Under the pieces are notes generated by a model that was not told the origin of the DNA, did no database searches, and saw nothing but the letters and a program-made list of their open reading frames with translations. Shown in pieces: positions 22,275 through 34,621 of a stretch of 64,000 nucleotides of DNA. A program made the translations under genes and the position numbers. The DNA is from Microcebus murinus. Taxonomy: Eukaryota > Chordata > Mammalia > Primates > Cheirogaleidae. The stretch's first letter is position 1. The number at the start of each line of letters is the position of its first letter. The stretch is from assembly GCF_040939455.1 (NCBI RefSeq), contig NC_134113.1, positions 17,346,501 through 17,410,500 on the forward strand, written 5' to 3'.

Positions 22275-22935
22275 AATATTATGCAAAAAAAAATAGAAAA
22301 TATATATTGACCTTTACTTGTTTGGGGCAGCTCTTTCCAGCAGGAAAAGTATTCTTACATTTCCTCATTTACAAATCTTGCAAATACTACACCAAGACAT
22401 GTGTTGGTGAAATCCGTTGACATACCAACCTGGACAGAGAAGCTATTGTTTTTCCACTTACTGCAACTAACCTCTTCAGCACCACGCGGCATGTCATCAA
22501 TACGTTGACTTACACTGTATTTTCCGGGAGTAAAACCTTTTCAATGCCTCATACTGCATCTTGTGCTGGCAGCTGATTCACTAACATTTTACTGGCATTA
22601 TTAGGTTCTTACCAACTGTGTGGCCTTTTCATTTCTGGGCAATAAATTCTGCTCCTAGACAACTTGCCTCCTGTGCCTGAGTGTGACTTTTTAACAAAAA
22701 GCTTTGCGCTCTTTCTTTGAGATTCCAGTGGCCATTTAAAATAAGCTCTTCCCTTATCGAATGGCTGTGGCCTGTAGGTCAGTGTCCTTTCTGTGGGCCG
22801 TTGCTGCACCTGCGAGCTGTTTGCCGCAGGGACACATGGTGGGATGGGACCGCGTGGACCACCAGCCTGCAGATAGCTCATGGATGGGTGGCTTCATCAC
22901 AAGGAACAGCTTCTCTGGGTCCTGCAGATTGTTGT
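22275..22935. other. Single-copy non-coding DNA
   Basis: No repeat or exon recognised. Confidence 0.4.
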
Positions 22936-22939
22936 CGTA

Positions 22940-23315
22940 GGCAGTTCAGGCTGCTATAACGAAAATACCGTAGACTGGGGGGCTTGAACAGCATTTATTT
23001 GTCAAAGTTCTGGGGGCTGGGTGTCTGAGATCAGGTGCCAGCATGGATAGGTTCTCAGTAAGGGCCCCATGCCTGGCTTGCAGATGGCCACCTTCTTGCG
23101 GTGGCCTCATGTGAGACAGAGAGAGACAGACAGAGAGAGAGATCACCTCTCTCGGTGTCTCTTCTTATAAGGGCACTAATCCCATTCATGAGCATGTCAC
23201 CCTTATGACCTAATCACCTCTCAGAAGCCCCTCCCCCAGATACTGTCACACTGGGGGTTAGGGCTTCACCACACGGACTGGGGGGATCACAAGCATTCAG
23301 TCCGTAGCAATTGTG
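22940..23315 (-). mobile_element. MLT1-like LTR, reverse
   Basis: 'caggctgctataacgaaaat', 'gttctgggggctgggtgtct', 'ataagggcactaatcccatt', 'atgacctaatcacctctcag' and 'cacaagcattcagtccgtag'. A (GA)n-rich stretch at 23116-23143 sits inside it. Confidence 0.8.
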
Positions 23316-23319
23316 ATTC

Positions 23320-25075
23320 CCATCCCTGACTTCCGTCTCGGGTCCTGCGTGCGATTCTTCGTCACCCATCTTACCACGACTGTCCGTGGGTCTAGTCCCG
23401 GAACCTTCCTTCGCTTTCTGCCTCGGCTTCAAAACACACCATGTGACCCTCAAAAGGGATCGTAAAACACAAATGCTCATAAAATACAGCACAGGCGGCC
23501 ATAACATGTAACTCAACAAGAAAACTGAACAAACACAAAACTTCACAATACAATTCTCTTCTTACCCACGCAGTCTGTTTTGCAGTGTTTACGACCACAG
23601 CTATGGACAGAGCAGCCGAGTCACGGGGGGGTGAAAATTCCTTTGTCGGCCTTGAAATTTCTCTCTGATTTTATAATACTCCGGTAGAGCTTGTTTGCTG
23701 CTGCAAGCCAGTCCGCAGCGAGTAAGGGGAGGCTGGGGCAGGTCCCGTGGGAGGCAGAGGCTGATGCTCTGTGCAGTGCCGCTGGGCTAAACTGCACGGC
23801 GAGTTTAGCCATCAGCCTGGCTAGGCCACAGTCCCCAGTAATTCAACCAAACATTAATCCTGCGGTCACTGTGAAGGCATTTTATAGATGTGATTAAAGT
23901 CTATTATCAGTTTAGTTTGAAGGAGGAAGATTATGCTGGACGAGCTCGCTCACTGGGCCTGGCTCCACCAGCGGAAAGGCTGTAGGGGCAGAACCGAGGC
24001 TTCCCTGCGGAAGAGGAAATCCTGCCCACGGCCTGTAGCTTCACATCCTATTGCAGCTTCAGCTCAGGCTCCCAGGCTTCCTTCCCTCGGCCCGCCCTGC
24101 TCGGACTTGCCTGGACAGTCCCCACTGTGGCTTAAGCCAATTCCTTGCAATGGATAGAACCTGCTGGTTCTGTTTCTCCATTTTAACCCTGACTGATTCA
24201 GGGGCTAAAGGGCCTTTAACAAAATTGCAAACAGGGCTGCCCTGTCGAAGTCCTCTATTGGAAATGCTCACATAGTGCAACATATAAAATCTTCAAATAT
24301 GATACAGGCTTTTCCCAACCACCGTCTCTCACAGAACCAGGTCTGCTGAAGCTGAGTTTAGAAACTCTGGGTCAATGTCTTAGTTCTGAACCACACATGG
24401 CCTTCGTTCTGCATTCAGAGCCCAGGTTCCTTCTGCCAGGGCTCACCCTTTGCTATTTAACTTCTTCATCTGAGCTGTCTGAAATAAGCATCCCTCCTGG
24501 TTCAGCTTGGTTTCTGGGCCCTCCTACCCCACTGACCTATTCCTCCCAGCCTTGAAACCCAGTCCCAAGAAGCTATCCTTGTACCCAAGTAGAAAACCAA
24601 GCTCTCTTTCCCTCACGTGGAAAATGAAGATAATGATTCTTTTCCTAGCCAACTTAACAGGACTGTCATGAATCAAACGTGATAAAGGATTACTTTGAAA
24701 ATGTAAAGTCATAAAGATAGATGGATCATCATTATCTTTGTAATCATCCTAATTATTATTATTACTGTACTAAAGCCACCAATTATTCTCTTCCTGCCCA
24801 CACCCCTCTTCTAAGAGAATTTGCCTTCATCTACAAACCAAGGTGGTGTTAAGCCACTACATTTGTGCCAGGTCGTGTAGAGAAGAGAAATTACTGAAAA
24901 CTTTGGATTTCTTTAAGAACTGGCTATAGGTCTGCACTCAGGATCCTTGAAGAAGTTACATTGGTTAAGGTTCTTGGGTTGTAAATTTCAGAAAACTCAA
25001 CCATGCTGAGTTAAGAAAAATAACTTATCGATCCCATAAGCTGAAAATTCATAGTTGACTCACACCACTAATGAC
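23320..25075. other. Mostly single-copy non-coding DNA
   Basis: No exon-like ORF with known domains and no confident repeat. A MIR-like reverse complement may be hidden near 24600-24690 (catgaatcaaacgtgataaa). An ATT-rich patch lies at 24745-24765. Confidence 0.35.
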
Positions 25076-25129
25076 TACATAGTGCTAGAGGTCACAGCCT
25101 CTAGCTGTGAGGGAGAGAGGGAGAGGGAG

Positions 25130-25760
25130 AGAATGTAAACATTGGAAGGGAAAAGATAAAACTATCCTCATTTACCTAGAAAAACCAACAGGATCAACAG
25201 ACAAATTATTAGAACTTAGAAACAGCACCGCCAGAGACAAGATTAGCCCATAAAAACGAATATCATTTTTCTCCACTAGCAATGAAGCAATTGAAAAAAA
25301 ATAACTGTAAGACACACATTTTAATGTCTCTAAAATTGAGATGCATCTTACAGTGATGACATCTTAGATTTGAATAAATACAGAATAGGAAATAAGACAC
25401 CATTCATGATAGCCATAGATATTTTAAAGAGCCTTGGAAATAACAAAGAATACAGAAGCCCTCCAAAGAGAAAACTTTAAAATTCTGATGCAGGAAACAG
25501 AAGATGACCCCATTGAATGAAGTGATGTTCTATGTTTCTGATGGGTTGCTTTAATATTATAAAGTTGCCCCTTCTCCTTACACTAATCTATCAATTCAAT
25601 GCTATCTCTATAAAAATTTCATATGGATTTTTTAGAGGAAATCAGGTAGCTAAAATTCTATAGAAATTTAAGGCCTTATATGAAAGATAAGTGTATATAC
25701 AGTTAATAAAAGAAAATGTAGAAGAATATCATTGTGACATGGGCCAGTGTTTTGTATCCT
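25130..25760 (+). repeat. Degenerate L1 ORF2 3' segment
   Basis: 'acctagaaaaaccaacagg', 'ctccactagcaatgaagcaa' and 'tatcaattcaatgctatctc' follow the order of the L1 ORF2 C-terminal region. The reading frame is destroyed by stops and indels. Confidence 0.75.
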
Positions 25761-26084
25761 TTTTAAATTATCACCTAAAACTCCTAAAAACTCCTAAGGA
25801 GTTTTTTTGAAGATTTTTTTTACCCCTAAATGTAACCTCCCCACATGGTGGATTTTAATACCACAGTTACTCTGATTTTCTGATTATACATTTATGCATA
25901 TCTGTGCTTATACATAAAAAGAGTCAAGTTTTTTTTTCATCTCCCAAGAACCAATATTCACCGTTTTGGGGGAAATATCACCCCCGCCCCCACTGGCTGA
26001 GAATGTATGTATGCATGTGTAAGAGTATAGAAGAACTTTTGTTTAGAACAAATCCCTAAGTACAAACCATAAGGCGAAAGATTG

Positions 26085-26415
26085 ATAAATGTGATTTCTA
26101 CATTAGTTTCCTTATCGTTGTCATACAAATGTGGGCAAATTTATCAACTTTCATTCATTATCTCACAGTTCCCCAGGTCAGAAGTCAGGTGGACTCAGCT
26201 GGGCACGTTGTTGAGGCTCTCAGCAGTGTCCAGCGGCCTGGGCTCTTATGCTGAGGCTTTGGAGGAGATTCTGCTTCCAGGCTCAGTCAGGTTGTTGGCC
26301 AAACTCAGTTCCAGGCAATTGTGGGACGGAGGTCCCCGTTTCCTTGCTGGCTGCCAGCCCAGGGGTCCTTCTCAGCTTCGAGGGGCCAAAGCCTTTCCTT
26401 TATCGAAACAGTCGC
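26085..26415 (-). mobile_element. LTR-like remnant (MaLR class likely)
   Basis: 'cattatctcacagttcccca', 'aggtggactcagctgggcac' and 'tgctggctgccagcccaggg' suggest a reverse MLT1-class LTR. Moderate similarity only. Confidence 0.4.
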
Positions 26416-26429
26416 CCCAAAAATGCTCA

Positions 26430-27075
26430 CAGGTACGTGAAGAGATGTGCAAAGTCATTAGTAATCAGAGAAATGCCTATTTTTTAAAACATGAGATATT
26501 ATCTTTATTATCTGACCAGCAAAAATTAGAAAGCTGGACAATGCCAAGTGCTGGTGGCAAAGAGAGACACAGGCACCCTCGGGCACGGCCACTGGGAGTG
26601 CAGATTAGGGCCTCTATTACCCAGAGAAACCAGCATTGCTTAGTCTGATTAAGTACCCCGCAGGATCCAGCAACCCCACTGCTAGTGCTGTGAACAGAAG
26701 AAATCCTCACATAGCTCATACGGCATAGTCATGGCAGCCTGTGCATTTTGTGGTGGTGGCGGCGGGGGTTGGGGGTAGATGGATGTGTAAAATACAGTAA
26801 ATATACAGGGAGAAGTATCCAAGAATGAGAAGCAATGGAAAAAAAAAAAGATGTTACCCATAGCAACGTGTTTAGTCCTCCAAGACATGGTGCTCGGTAA
26901 AAAAAGTAAAAGAAAGAAGATATAGTAAAAAAAAAAAAAAATCATATGCGTAAAATAAAAATATGTACGACTACTGCACGCAAACACAAACTGACATATT
27001 AAACACAGATTGCTCAAGGGAAGAGCTGGGGGAGAGAGAAAGCTGTAGGAGCTGTTGGAGGTGAGATTTTGCACA
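26430..27075 (+). repeat. Ancient L1M 3' region
   Basis: 'gcaaagtcattagtaatcag', 'agaaatgcctattttttaaa' and 'caatgccaagtgctggtggc' are old L1 ORF2-end/3' UTR landmarks. Several poly-A stretches and a GGT/GGC patch (26750-26775) interrupt it. Confidence 0.7.
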
Positions 27076-27079
27076 CGGC

Positions 27080-27830
27080 GCCGTGATCGGGGATTATGAT
27101 GAACTCAGCCTTCTCCGTGGAGGGCCTTGGGCAGGGATGGCTTCAGGCACAGCTTCATCCAGGCCTCAGGCAATGTCCCCAGCTCCAAATCTCTGCCCTG
27201 TGTCCTCTGGGGTGGGCTCTAGCCTCAGCCTGGCTTGGGCGGAAGTGAAACTTGACTAGCTGCAATTTTCAAGGCAAACATGAGTTCTGCTCAATAGATG
27301 GTTCCTATTTTCTAAGGTCATACTCAGACTTGTGATGGAAAATATAACATTTATGAGTGGGCCTTTCCTGCCTCGGTAATTTTAGCCCCGTGAACCCATT
27401 TGAATGTGGTTCCCTAAGGTGTCTGGCATGCCATTTTGAACAGCTGTGGCCACTCTGTCTCAGAACTAGCAGTACAAACTCGAATCTGCAGATGAAAACA
27501 CCTTCGCCGACCAGAGATCCCCCCTGCACGGGACATGTCCTATGTAAGGACGTGAGGTCAGCTCGGTTAGCTGTTTTTCCAACAAGTGGGGGGAGAGGAA
27601 AGAATGAAAGTCTATTCCACGAGGACTCTGGCTTAGTCAGAATTAAAGCGTTAATCAAAGCTTTGCTCCACCGGTGCGATTCTCACTAGTGGTGGTGGTG
27701 TGGGAAGGTCACACTCCGGGCCCCTTCAAGAGTGATTTACCTTCTTGCGGCGTTGGGAGAGGACCAGGACATCCCCAGCTCTGTCCTTCCCTTCATCGTC
27801 CACTCTGCAGCTTGCTGGCAGCATCATCGT
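27080..27830. other. Single-copy non-coding DNA
   Basis: No repeat or exon recognised. Confidence 0.4.
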
Positions 27831-27834
27831 CCTT

Positions 27835-28278
27835 GACAGCTGCATTAGTGTGCTACACCCGCCAAGACAAATGACTGCAAACTGGGTGGCTTAAAACAAC
27901 AGAAATTTGTTCTCTCCCCATGCTGGAGGCTGGGAGTCTGAAATCAAGGTGTCAGCAGACTTGTCACCTCCCGGAGGCTCTAAGGGGGGATCTGTCCCAT
28001 GTCTCTCTCCCAGCAAGCCTGGGTCCTCCTTGGCCATAGCTGTGTCCCTCAACCTGCTCCATCTCCTCGTGGCCTCCTCTGTGTGTGTCCCTGTGCCCTC
28101 TTCTCTTCTTACAGGACACCAGGCATTGCGTTGGAGGCCCACCCTGACCCAGAGGGACCGCTCCTTAACTCACATCTATGAAGAGCCTATTTCCAAACAG
28201 AGTCACATTCTGAGGTCCCAGGTGGACATGAATTTTGGGAATTTTTTTGTGGGGGGACACTACAACCCACGACAGTGG
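27835..28278 (-). mobile_element. MLT1-like solo LTR, reverse
   Basis: 'actgggtggcttaaaacaac', 'gctggaggctgggagtctga', 'ccaaacagagtcacattctg', 'gaattttgggaatttttttg' and 'ggggggacactacaaccca'. Near full length, no internal genes. Confidence 0.8.
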
Positions 28279-28559
28279 GCTGGCCCTGCATTTGCTGTGA
28301 GCAGGTGAATTGGTCTAATGCACGGTGGGGGTGGGCACAGGTGACAAGCTTATTAATAATAAGCCACTGGGTCAGACAGACCCAGGCCACACACATCCAA
28401 TATCACATCCCCAGTAATAAAGGCCGGAAGAATGTTCTGGCAATCTCTGCCTCTGCAGGCACCAGCACGCCTGTGCTCCAGAGGGAAGAAACTGCAAAGA
28501 GCCGCAGCTTGTTTTGAAGCCCCTTCCAGCCCTGAGGTCCTCTGGGTGCATCTAGCCAC

Positions 28560-28960
28560 CCACCCGAGAGCAGTCAGCATTCCCTAGCTTCCCCGGTGGC
28601 CATTTGCTGCTTAATTATGCGGCGGCCAGCCCCGATGGCGGTGGTGGTGGCGGCGTGTGAGCAGAATTTCTAACCAAGCCCCACCCTGCCACGGAGAGGC
28701 GTATCCAAGGAGACTGGCAGGTAGATGTGAACGTTATAAATTAAGACCCTGACGCCGCGCTCCTGACGCCCGTTTCCTCCCCGGAAGGGGGCCTGTGCTT
28801 CTCTCTCAGCGGACTTGTCAGGGATGTCCTCGAAACTCGGGTGGCACCTGAATGAGCACGTCACCCCGTGAGATTCCAGAACTTGGTGGGAAATAATCCC
28901 CCTCTCCTGGAAACCCAATTCCAGCTCCCTGCTCCGGATTGAGCCTAGTTGGGGGGAGGG
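28560..28960. promoter_or_regulatory. Repeat-free, relatively CpG-rich block; candidate regulatory element
   Basis: CpG density is visibly higher than the surrounding AT-rich DNA (for example gcggcggccagccccgatgg near 28621 and tgacgccgcgctcctgacg near 28750). No recognised repeat. Function not shown by sequence alone. Confidence 0.3.
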
Positions 28961-29309
28961 GAGGAGATCAATACTGCCACAGAGTGATCTCTGGAATCTT
29001 CCTTCCCGTGGAGCGTCACAAAGGCTGTGTCAATACCTGCGGCCAGTTCAGCCATCTAAGTGTAGTGGCCGGCCGTTTTTTCTTGCATTTATTTGCTTTC
29101 CAGTTGGCTGTTCCAACATGGTGCAAATGCACGTGAGGCGTTAGGCGTTTGGGAAGGGGTCCTCTGCCCCTGCCTTTTTGAAGCGCTTCCCAAGCTTTAA
29201 AGTGATGTGGGTGAAAGGCTCGGGAGTCCTTTAAGCAGCAGACTGTTCCCTTTCTTTACATCCCAATGGTTTACTCACTTAGTCATTCCCCGAATCATTT
29301 TTGAGCCCT

Positions 29310-29740
29310 GCTTTTGGTTATCTGTTGCCACATGACCAGTCACCCCAAACTCAGCATCTTAGGCAATGATAATCATTTTGTTTGTTCTCAGGCCTGCAAT
29401 TTCAGCAGGGCTGGCTGGGCAGCTTGTCTCTGCCCCACTGCCCATCAGCGGGGCAGCTCGCCTGGGGTGGAGGGGCCGAGCTAAGGTGGCTCCCACAGCT
29501 GCCAGAGGGGTGCTGGGTGTGTTCTGCTCCATGCGGCCTCTCCTCAGGCAGCCTGGGCTTCCTCGGGGCACGGTGGCTGGGTTTTCAGGGTGAGTATTCC
29601 AGAAGATAGGAAGGAAAAGTTGCCAGTTTCTTAAGGGCTAGGCCAGAAAACTGGCACAATGTCACTTCCTTTATATCTGTCGGCCAAGCAATCTCATAGC
29701 CCAGATCGGAGCAAGGGGACATAGATTCTGCTTCTCAGTG
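29310..29740 (-). mobile_element. MaLR-type LTR, reverse
   Basis: 'ttggttatctgttgccacat' at the start and 'ctcctcaggcagcctgggct' in the middle match the copy at 21345-21645. Non-coding. Confidence 0.5.
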
Positions 29741-29754
29741 GGAGGAGTAGCCAC

Positions 29755-29870
29755 TACAAGTACCTACTGTGTGCCAAGCACTGGCAAGTGGGAAAAATAG
29801 CCAACATGTACTGAGCACTAGCCATGCACCAGCATACATGTGCTATCTCATTTAAACCTTAACAAATTAT
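29755..29870 (-). repeat. MIR-like SINE fragment
   Basis: 'acctactgtgtgccaagcac' and 'gtgctatctcatttaaacct'. Confidence 0.6.
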
Positions 29871-29874
29871 GACA

Positions 29875-30432
29875 CAGTGTGGAACGATGGGCCACCAAAG
29901 ATGCCCACATGCCAATTCCTGGAACCCGTAGTGGTGTCACGTTACCCGTGAATGTCATATTACATGGAAATTAATGGGAATTTAAGTTGCAGGTGGATTA
30001 AGGTTAATTGGCTTCCTTTGAAACAAGGAGATTATCTGGATTATCTAGATGGGCCCAATGTAATCACAGGGGTCCCCAAAAATGGAAAAAAGAGTCAGAA
30101 GAGTCAGAGAAGGAGATGTGACGATGAAGCAAGGTCACAGTGATGTGACGTGAGAAGGACCTGCCCCACCCAGGCTGGCTCTGAAGATGGAAGAAAGGAG
30201 CCACGGAGCAAGGCGCCTGGGCTGCTCTGGGGCTGGAGGCGGTGAGAGAGCCGACCTCCCTTTCCGCCTCCAGGAGGAACGCAGCCCCGCCTGCCTCTTG
30301 ACGCTGCTCCGTGAGACCCGTGTCAGACTTCCAAAGTATAGAACTGTAAGGTTTTTTTTTAAAAAAATTGCGTTGTTTTAAGCCCCTCCATTTGTGGTAG
30401 CTTGTTATAGCTGCCACAGGAAGCTAACACAC
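29875..30432 (+). mobile_element. MLT1-like LTR, forward
   Basis: 'gattatctagatgggcccaa', 'tgtaatcacaggggtcccca', 'gagaaggagatgtgacgatg', 'tgaagatggaagaaaggagc', 'gtgagacccgtgtcagactt' and the end 'gcttgttatagctgccacag'. Ordered match to one MLT1 subtype; no internal genes. Confidence 0.75.
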
Positions 30433-30565
30433 GTGGGTGCCATTACCCTCCCCATTTTACAGATGGGAAAGCCGAGGCCTGGAGAGGGACTCTCAGTGGA
30501 TCACACCTAGAGAGGGCGGAGCCAGGACCAAGGCCCTGGTCTGTCTGATTCAGGCACCCACACTC
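30433..30565 (-). repeat. MIR SINE
   Basis: 'ctccccattttacagatggg' and 'aagccgaggcctggagaggg'. Confidence 0.75.
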
Positions 30566-31059
30566 TCAGCGCCCACAGTCCCTGCCCTGCAAGGAGTTTC
30601 CCAAACCGGTGGGAGAGGCGGGGGCCACATTTCTCCATTGAGAAATCACAACTCAAGGCAGGGAGGGTGCGATGACAGCGTCCATCTGAGGTCAGTGGGG
30701 GCAAAAATGAAAGTGTGGGCCACCCTCTGTCGTGAGGCCGGGAAAGCCTCACATAGAGTGTAACTTAGGGCTCCTTCTATGATGACAGGAACCCTCACAA
30801 ACTGGTGTGAGCGAGAGAAGGAATACAATGGCTCCTGTGTGCAAAGTCCAGGGGATGCACTGAGCGGGAATGAGAAGTTCTAGCCGTGCTGTCGGGAGGG
30901 AGCCTGCCTTTCCTCGTTTCTTGCCTGCTTTCCTGTCGGGCAGGCCAACCCTGCCCTGGAGACGGCAGTTTCCTACCAGCATCCCCAGAAAAGACAGAAT
31001 CTTTTGCAGCTACCAAAAAAAAAAAAAAAGACCCAGGATTGGAGCTCATGAGACGAGAC

Positions 31060-31150
31060 TGGGCCATGTGCCCGTCCCTGGGACAATCACTGTGGGCAGG
31101 AAGCAGAGGGGCTGATTGGCCAGGGCCGCCTGAACCCTGGGAGTCTCGGT
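31060..31150 (-). mobile_element. LTR-like fragment
   Basis: 'gggccatgtgcccgtccctg', 'acaatcactgtgggcaggaa' and 'gctgattggccagggc' match a segment of MaLR/ERVL-type LTRs. Short. Confidence 0.45.
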
Positions 31151-31489
31151 CCTCCGGTGTGTTTCAGGAGTCGGGGAGACGAGATTCTCCAAAGGGAAGT
31201 CATGGTTCAGTCGTCAGGACAAAGAGGGATGAATGGCAAGTAGGCAGACTCAGGTGTGTCGGTTCCTCTACTTGACCCGCCCACAGAGTCAAATTCAGCA
31301 TATGAGGGTCACATGTGTGGCATTTATGCACCACATGTGGCAGATAAGCCCTGTCCCTCTCCCCACCCCAATTTGTTGCTAACACAACCTGGAACCTAAA
31401 TGTTGCATTAGTAGAAGGCGCAGAGCCTTTTAGCTCAGGGACAGTGGACCACTCCCCAAATCCCAGGGGATAGGTTGAGAGTGGTCTAG

Positions 31490-31965
31490 ACCTGTCATGG
31501 CCACCCTGCTGCACGCTCTGCCAGGCATGCTCTCTCCCATCCTCCCTTGCAGCTAAGGGAGACCACGTGCTTGGTTCTAGGCAATGAGAAACAAGGAAAA
31601 GTCTATTTCAGGGGCTTCTGGGAAAATGTTTGCTTCCTGATAAAAGTCATGAAGGAAGAGTTCCCTATCACCATCTCTTCCCTACTTCTTGCCTTGAACA
31701 TGGTGTGCAAGGGCAGGATACTTAGAGCTGCAGCAGCCATCTTGCAACCATGAGGCAACAGGGCTAAGACAAAGAGCAACATGCTGGAGATGACAGTGGG
31801 GAGAGACAGAAAGTCTCCATTGAGCTGCCATCCCCACCTGGCACTGCTACCACAGGACAGCTTGCTATGAGAGATACATAAAAGCTTTATTGCTCCAGCC
31901 ATTGTTAGGTATTCTGTAACATGCAGCCAGACATATCCTGACACGTTATTATAAAAATGAAAGAT
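31490..31965 (+). mobile_element. MLT1-like LTR, forward
   Basis: 'agctgcagcagccatcttgc', 'gacagcttgctatgagagat' and the end 'ttctgtaacatgcagccaga' match the 3' half of MLT1-type LTRs. No internal genes. Confidence 0.6.
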
Positions 31966-31979
31966 TATTACACACACCC

Positions 31980-32337
31980 CTAGTCTGTTTTTCCTTAAGG
32001 ATCACAAGAGTCTTTCTAGAAGCTCTCACCAAAAGTGATCTCAGATAGTCCCTCTGCCAGAATTTCAGCAGCTGCCCATTAATATAACTTCTGAAGGCAG
32101 GCCGGGCATCTGCAAGTACTGCTGCTAATCTATAAAGCTGTTTTGACAGCTCAGTATACTATATTATTAGCTGCATAAAGCAGGTACGTTAATTTCCATT
32201 CCCTCTGAAATACATGAAGGAACAGGGTATAATTCAGTTCTTTCTGGGTATTAAAGAGAAAATCATAAAGAATATTTTTCAAGTTTTCAGGAGGGTTTCT
32301 TTTTTTTTAATCATGAAAAGCAAAAAGTTTTCTTTTT
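31980..32337. other. AT-rich non-coding DNA
   Basis: No repeat or exon recognised. Confidence 0.4.
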
Positions 32338-32351
32338 AAAATGGCAAAGTC

Positions 32352-32692
32352 TGGCCGGGCGCTGTGGCTCACGCCTGTAATCCTAGCTCTTGGGAGGCCG
32401 AGGCGGGCGGATTGCTCAAGGTCAGGAGTTCAAAACCAGCCTGAGCAAGAGCGAGACCCCGTCTCTACTATAAATAGAAAGAAATTAATTGGCCAACTGA
32501 TATATATATATAAAAAAAATTAGCCGGGCATGGTGGCGCATGCCTGTAGTCCCAGCTACTCGGGAGGCTGAGGCAGAAGGATCACTCAAGTCCAGGAGTT
32601 TGAGGTTGCTGTGAGCTAGGCTGACGCCACGGCACTCACTCTAGCCTGGACAACAAAGTGAGACTCTGTCTCAAAAAAAAAAAAAAAAAAAA
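32352..32692 (+). repeat. Young strepsirrhine Alu
   Basis: Complete dimer: head ggccgggcgctgtggctcac, the lemur-type linker 'ttaattggccaactgatat', right arm 'gaggctgacgccacggcact' and a tail of about 21 A. Perfect target duplication atggcaaagtc at 32341-32351 and 32693-32703. Has the variant 'tcctagctcttgggagg', shared with the copy at 46086. Confidence 0.98.
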
Positions 32693-32777
32693 ATGGCAAA
32701 GTCACGAAAGTCCAACATTATACTAGCAGGACACTCTTGAAGAATTACAGAATTGTCTGTTGCTAAACAAAAGTCAG

Positions 32778-32948
32778 AGCTGGGTGGGGTGGCTCTTGCC
32801 TGTAGCCCCAGCTACTTGGGAGGCTGAGGGGGAAGGATGGCTTGAGCCCAGGAATTCGAGGGTGTAGTGTGCTATGGTCACCCCTGTGAATAGCCACTGT
32901 GCTCCAGCCTGGGTGACATAGCAAGACCCCATCAATCAATCAATCAAA
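32778..32948 (+). repeat. 7SL-derived free monomer (FLAM-A-like)
   Basis: A single arm, not a dimer. It keeps 7SL RNA features that Alu arms lost: 'gtagtgtgctatggtcaccc' and 'cctgtgaatagccactgt'. Ends 'gacatagcaagacccc' and an atcaatcaatca tail. An old fossil monomer rather than a functional 7SL gene; the central S domain is absent. Confidence 0.8.
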
Positions 32949-33099
32949 TGATTAATTATCAAATTAATTGCCATATGTCTAGATATCTGTGGATATCCAC
33001 AAACTAAATAGGGGATTGAGAGTGATCTTTTGCTTATTTGTTTATTTAGGGGCTTAATTCATTAAATAATAATCAGGTATTCACAAACTATAACAACAA

Positions 33100-33290
33100 T
33101 TGCAATAGTTATTTATTGAGTGTATACTCTAATATACAGGCATTCTATTCTGGTTAATGTTTTCAATGTATCAACTTATTTAATATCCACACACATCCTA
33201 GGAGGTAGATATTATTATTATCCCCATTTTTGCTGATGAATAAACAAGACTGAAGATATTAATTGACAAAGTTCACACAACTCCAATGGG
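33100..33290 (-). repeat. MIR SINE
   Basis: 'ctaggaggtagatattatta', 'ttatccccatttttgctgat' and 'aagttcacacaactcc'. Confidence 0.75.
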
Positions 33291-33294
33291 GTGC

Positions 33295-34600
33295 CGATTG
33301 TTAAATTTTTGGGAATTTTGTAAGTCTGTCGTTAAGCACCAGTAGCTTGAAATCAGTATGGTGGGAACATTCCCACCACAGAAATTGGCAAATGTTACAA
33401 ATCAGGGCTCCCCCTCCCCTCCACCTAGCCCACTACTAGCGTAGCTAATAACTGGTATGATTGAAATATTAATATTTAACAAAACCAATTATATGATCCT
33501 ATTGATGGAAAATGGTAGACCAGGCATGTTGTTGATAGATTGGGAACTGGGTGGAATTAGTGAATATTCAAGAAATAATAAATCACCAGACAGATCCAGG
33601 TGATGTGGTGTGTATGTGTAATAGGCAGATTTTTAAGGACACAACCAGAATTGACTCTTGAGTTTCATTAGATCTTCAAATAGAAAAATGTAAATTCCTC
33701 AAAGCTTAATCAGTGTCACGTCCTCCAAGACATCTGACTTATGTAAATATCAGAGACTTCAGGGCTGGATAGCGGTAGAATACATTTGCAAGAATGTAAC
33801 TATTTTAAAGATATTTGCAGATGCTTTCACTTTGATATCATTGAAAAGATTCCACCCAACCAAGCACCCGAACTTAGTCTACTTAAGGGCCCATTAAGCA
33901 AGGCTGGTGGCAAGATTTTTTACCGTGTTTAAATATCAGACAATGGATGCGAGGGGGTATGTCATGTGGAGGAAATTCACATTTGAACTAACAGTAAAAG
34001 AAAAAAATAAACATCCTTGGCCCTCAGCTCCTATTGGTGGTCTTGGATCATCTCTTCTCTGACAAGTTTGCAACGTTTTTTCTTCTTTTAATTCCCCATG
34101 TGGTCATGGTACCCAAGCTTTTAGTCAAGTTGGGCGGGGGACTGTTTTCATCACCACGTGTCAGTGGTTTGTCATTGATGGTTTCTTCTGCTGCCCTCCT
34201 GTACATGAGGAAGCCACTGGGAATTTCCAGGGTGTGCTCTGCCCCTCCACGTGGGCTACAAGTGCTGTCTTGAGCCATGAAAACCCGACAATACTGCGAG
34301 TTCTGGTGGAATTTGTTATTTTACACATGCTGCTAAAAATAAAGCAGCCCTCACCAATGTCTCATCAAGACCAGCCAGCCTGCTGTGCATGCTAGAGGAT
34401 TCCTACTCCAGAAGAAATGCAAGAGCATCATCTATGGGAATGACCCATCCTCAGTCAACACAACTTACAATCTCATTGGGAAAAATTACAAAATGCAGGC
34501 GAACACACTAACAAGCCCTAGAACTGCAGCGTGAGGGGTAGGAGGTTGGCTCTACAGTCTGAGCAAGGATGTGTGGCATTGAAATTACCCATGAAAGTCC
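33295..34600. other. Single-copy AT-rich DNA
   Basis: No repeat or exon recognised over about 1.3 kb. An inverted repeat lies at 33357-33379: ggtgggaac, loop attcc-like, gttcc-like complement. Confidence 0.4.
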
Positions 34601-34621
34601 CTTTTAAATTCTCACCAAGTA

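Noticed and set aside
32778..32948. Possible functional 7SL RNA gene
   Set aside because: The central S domain of 7SL is missing and the copy ends in a degenerate A-rich tail, so it is a fossil monomer.
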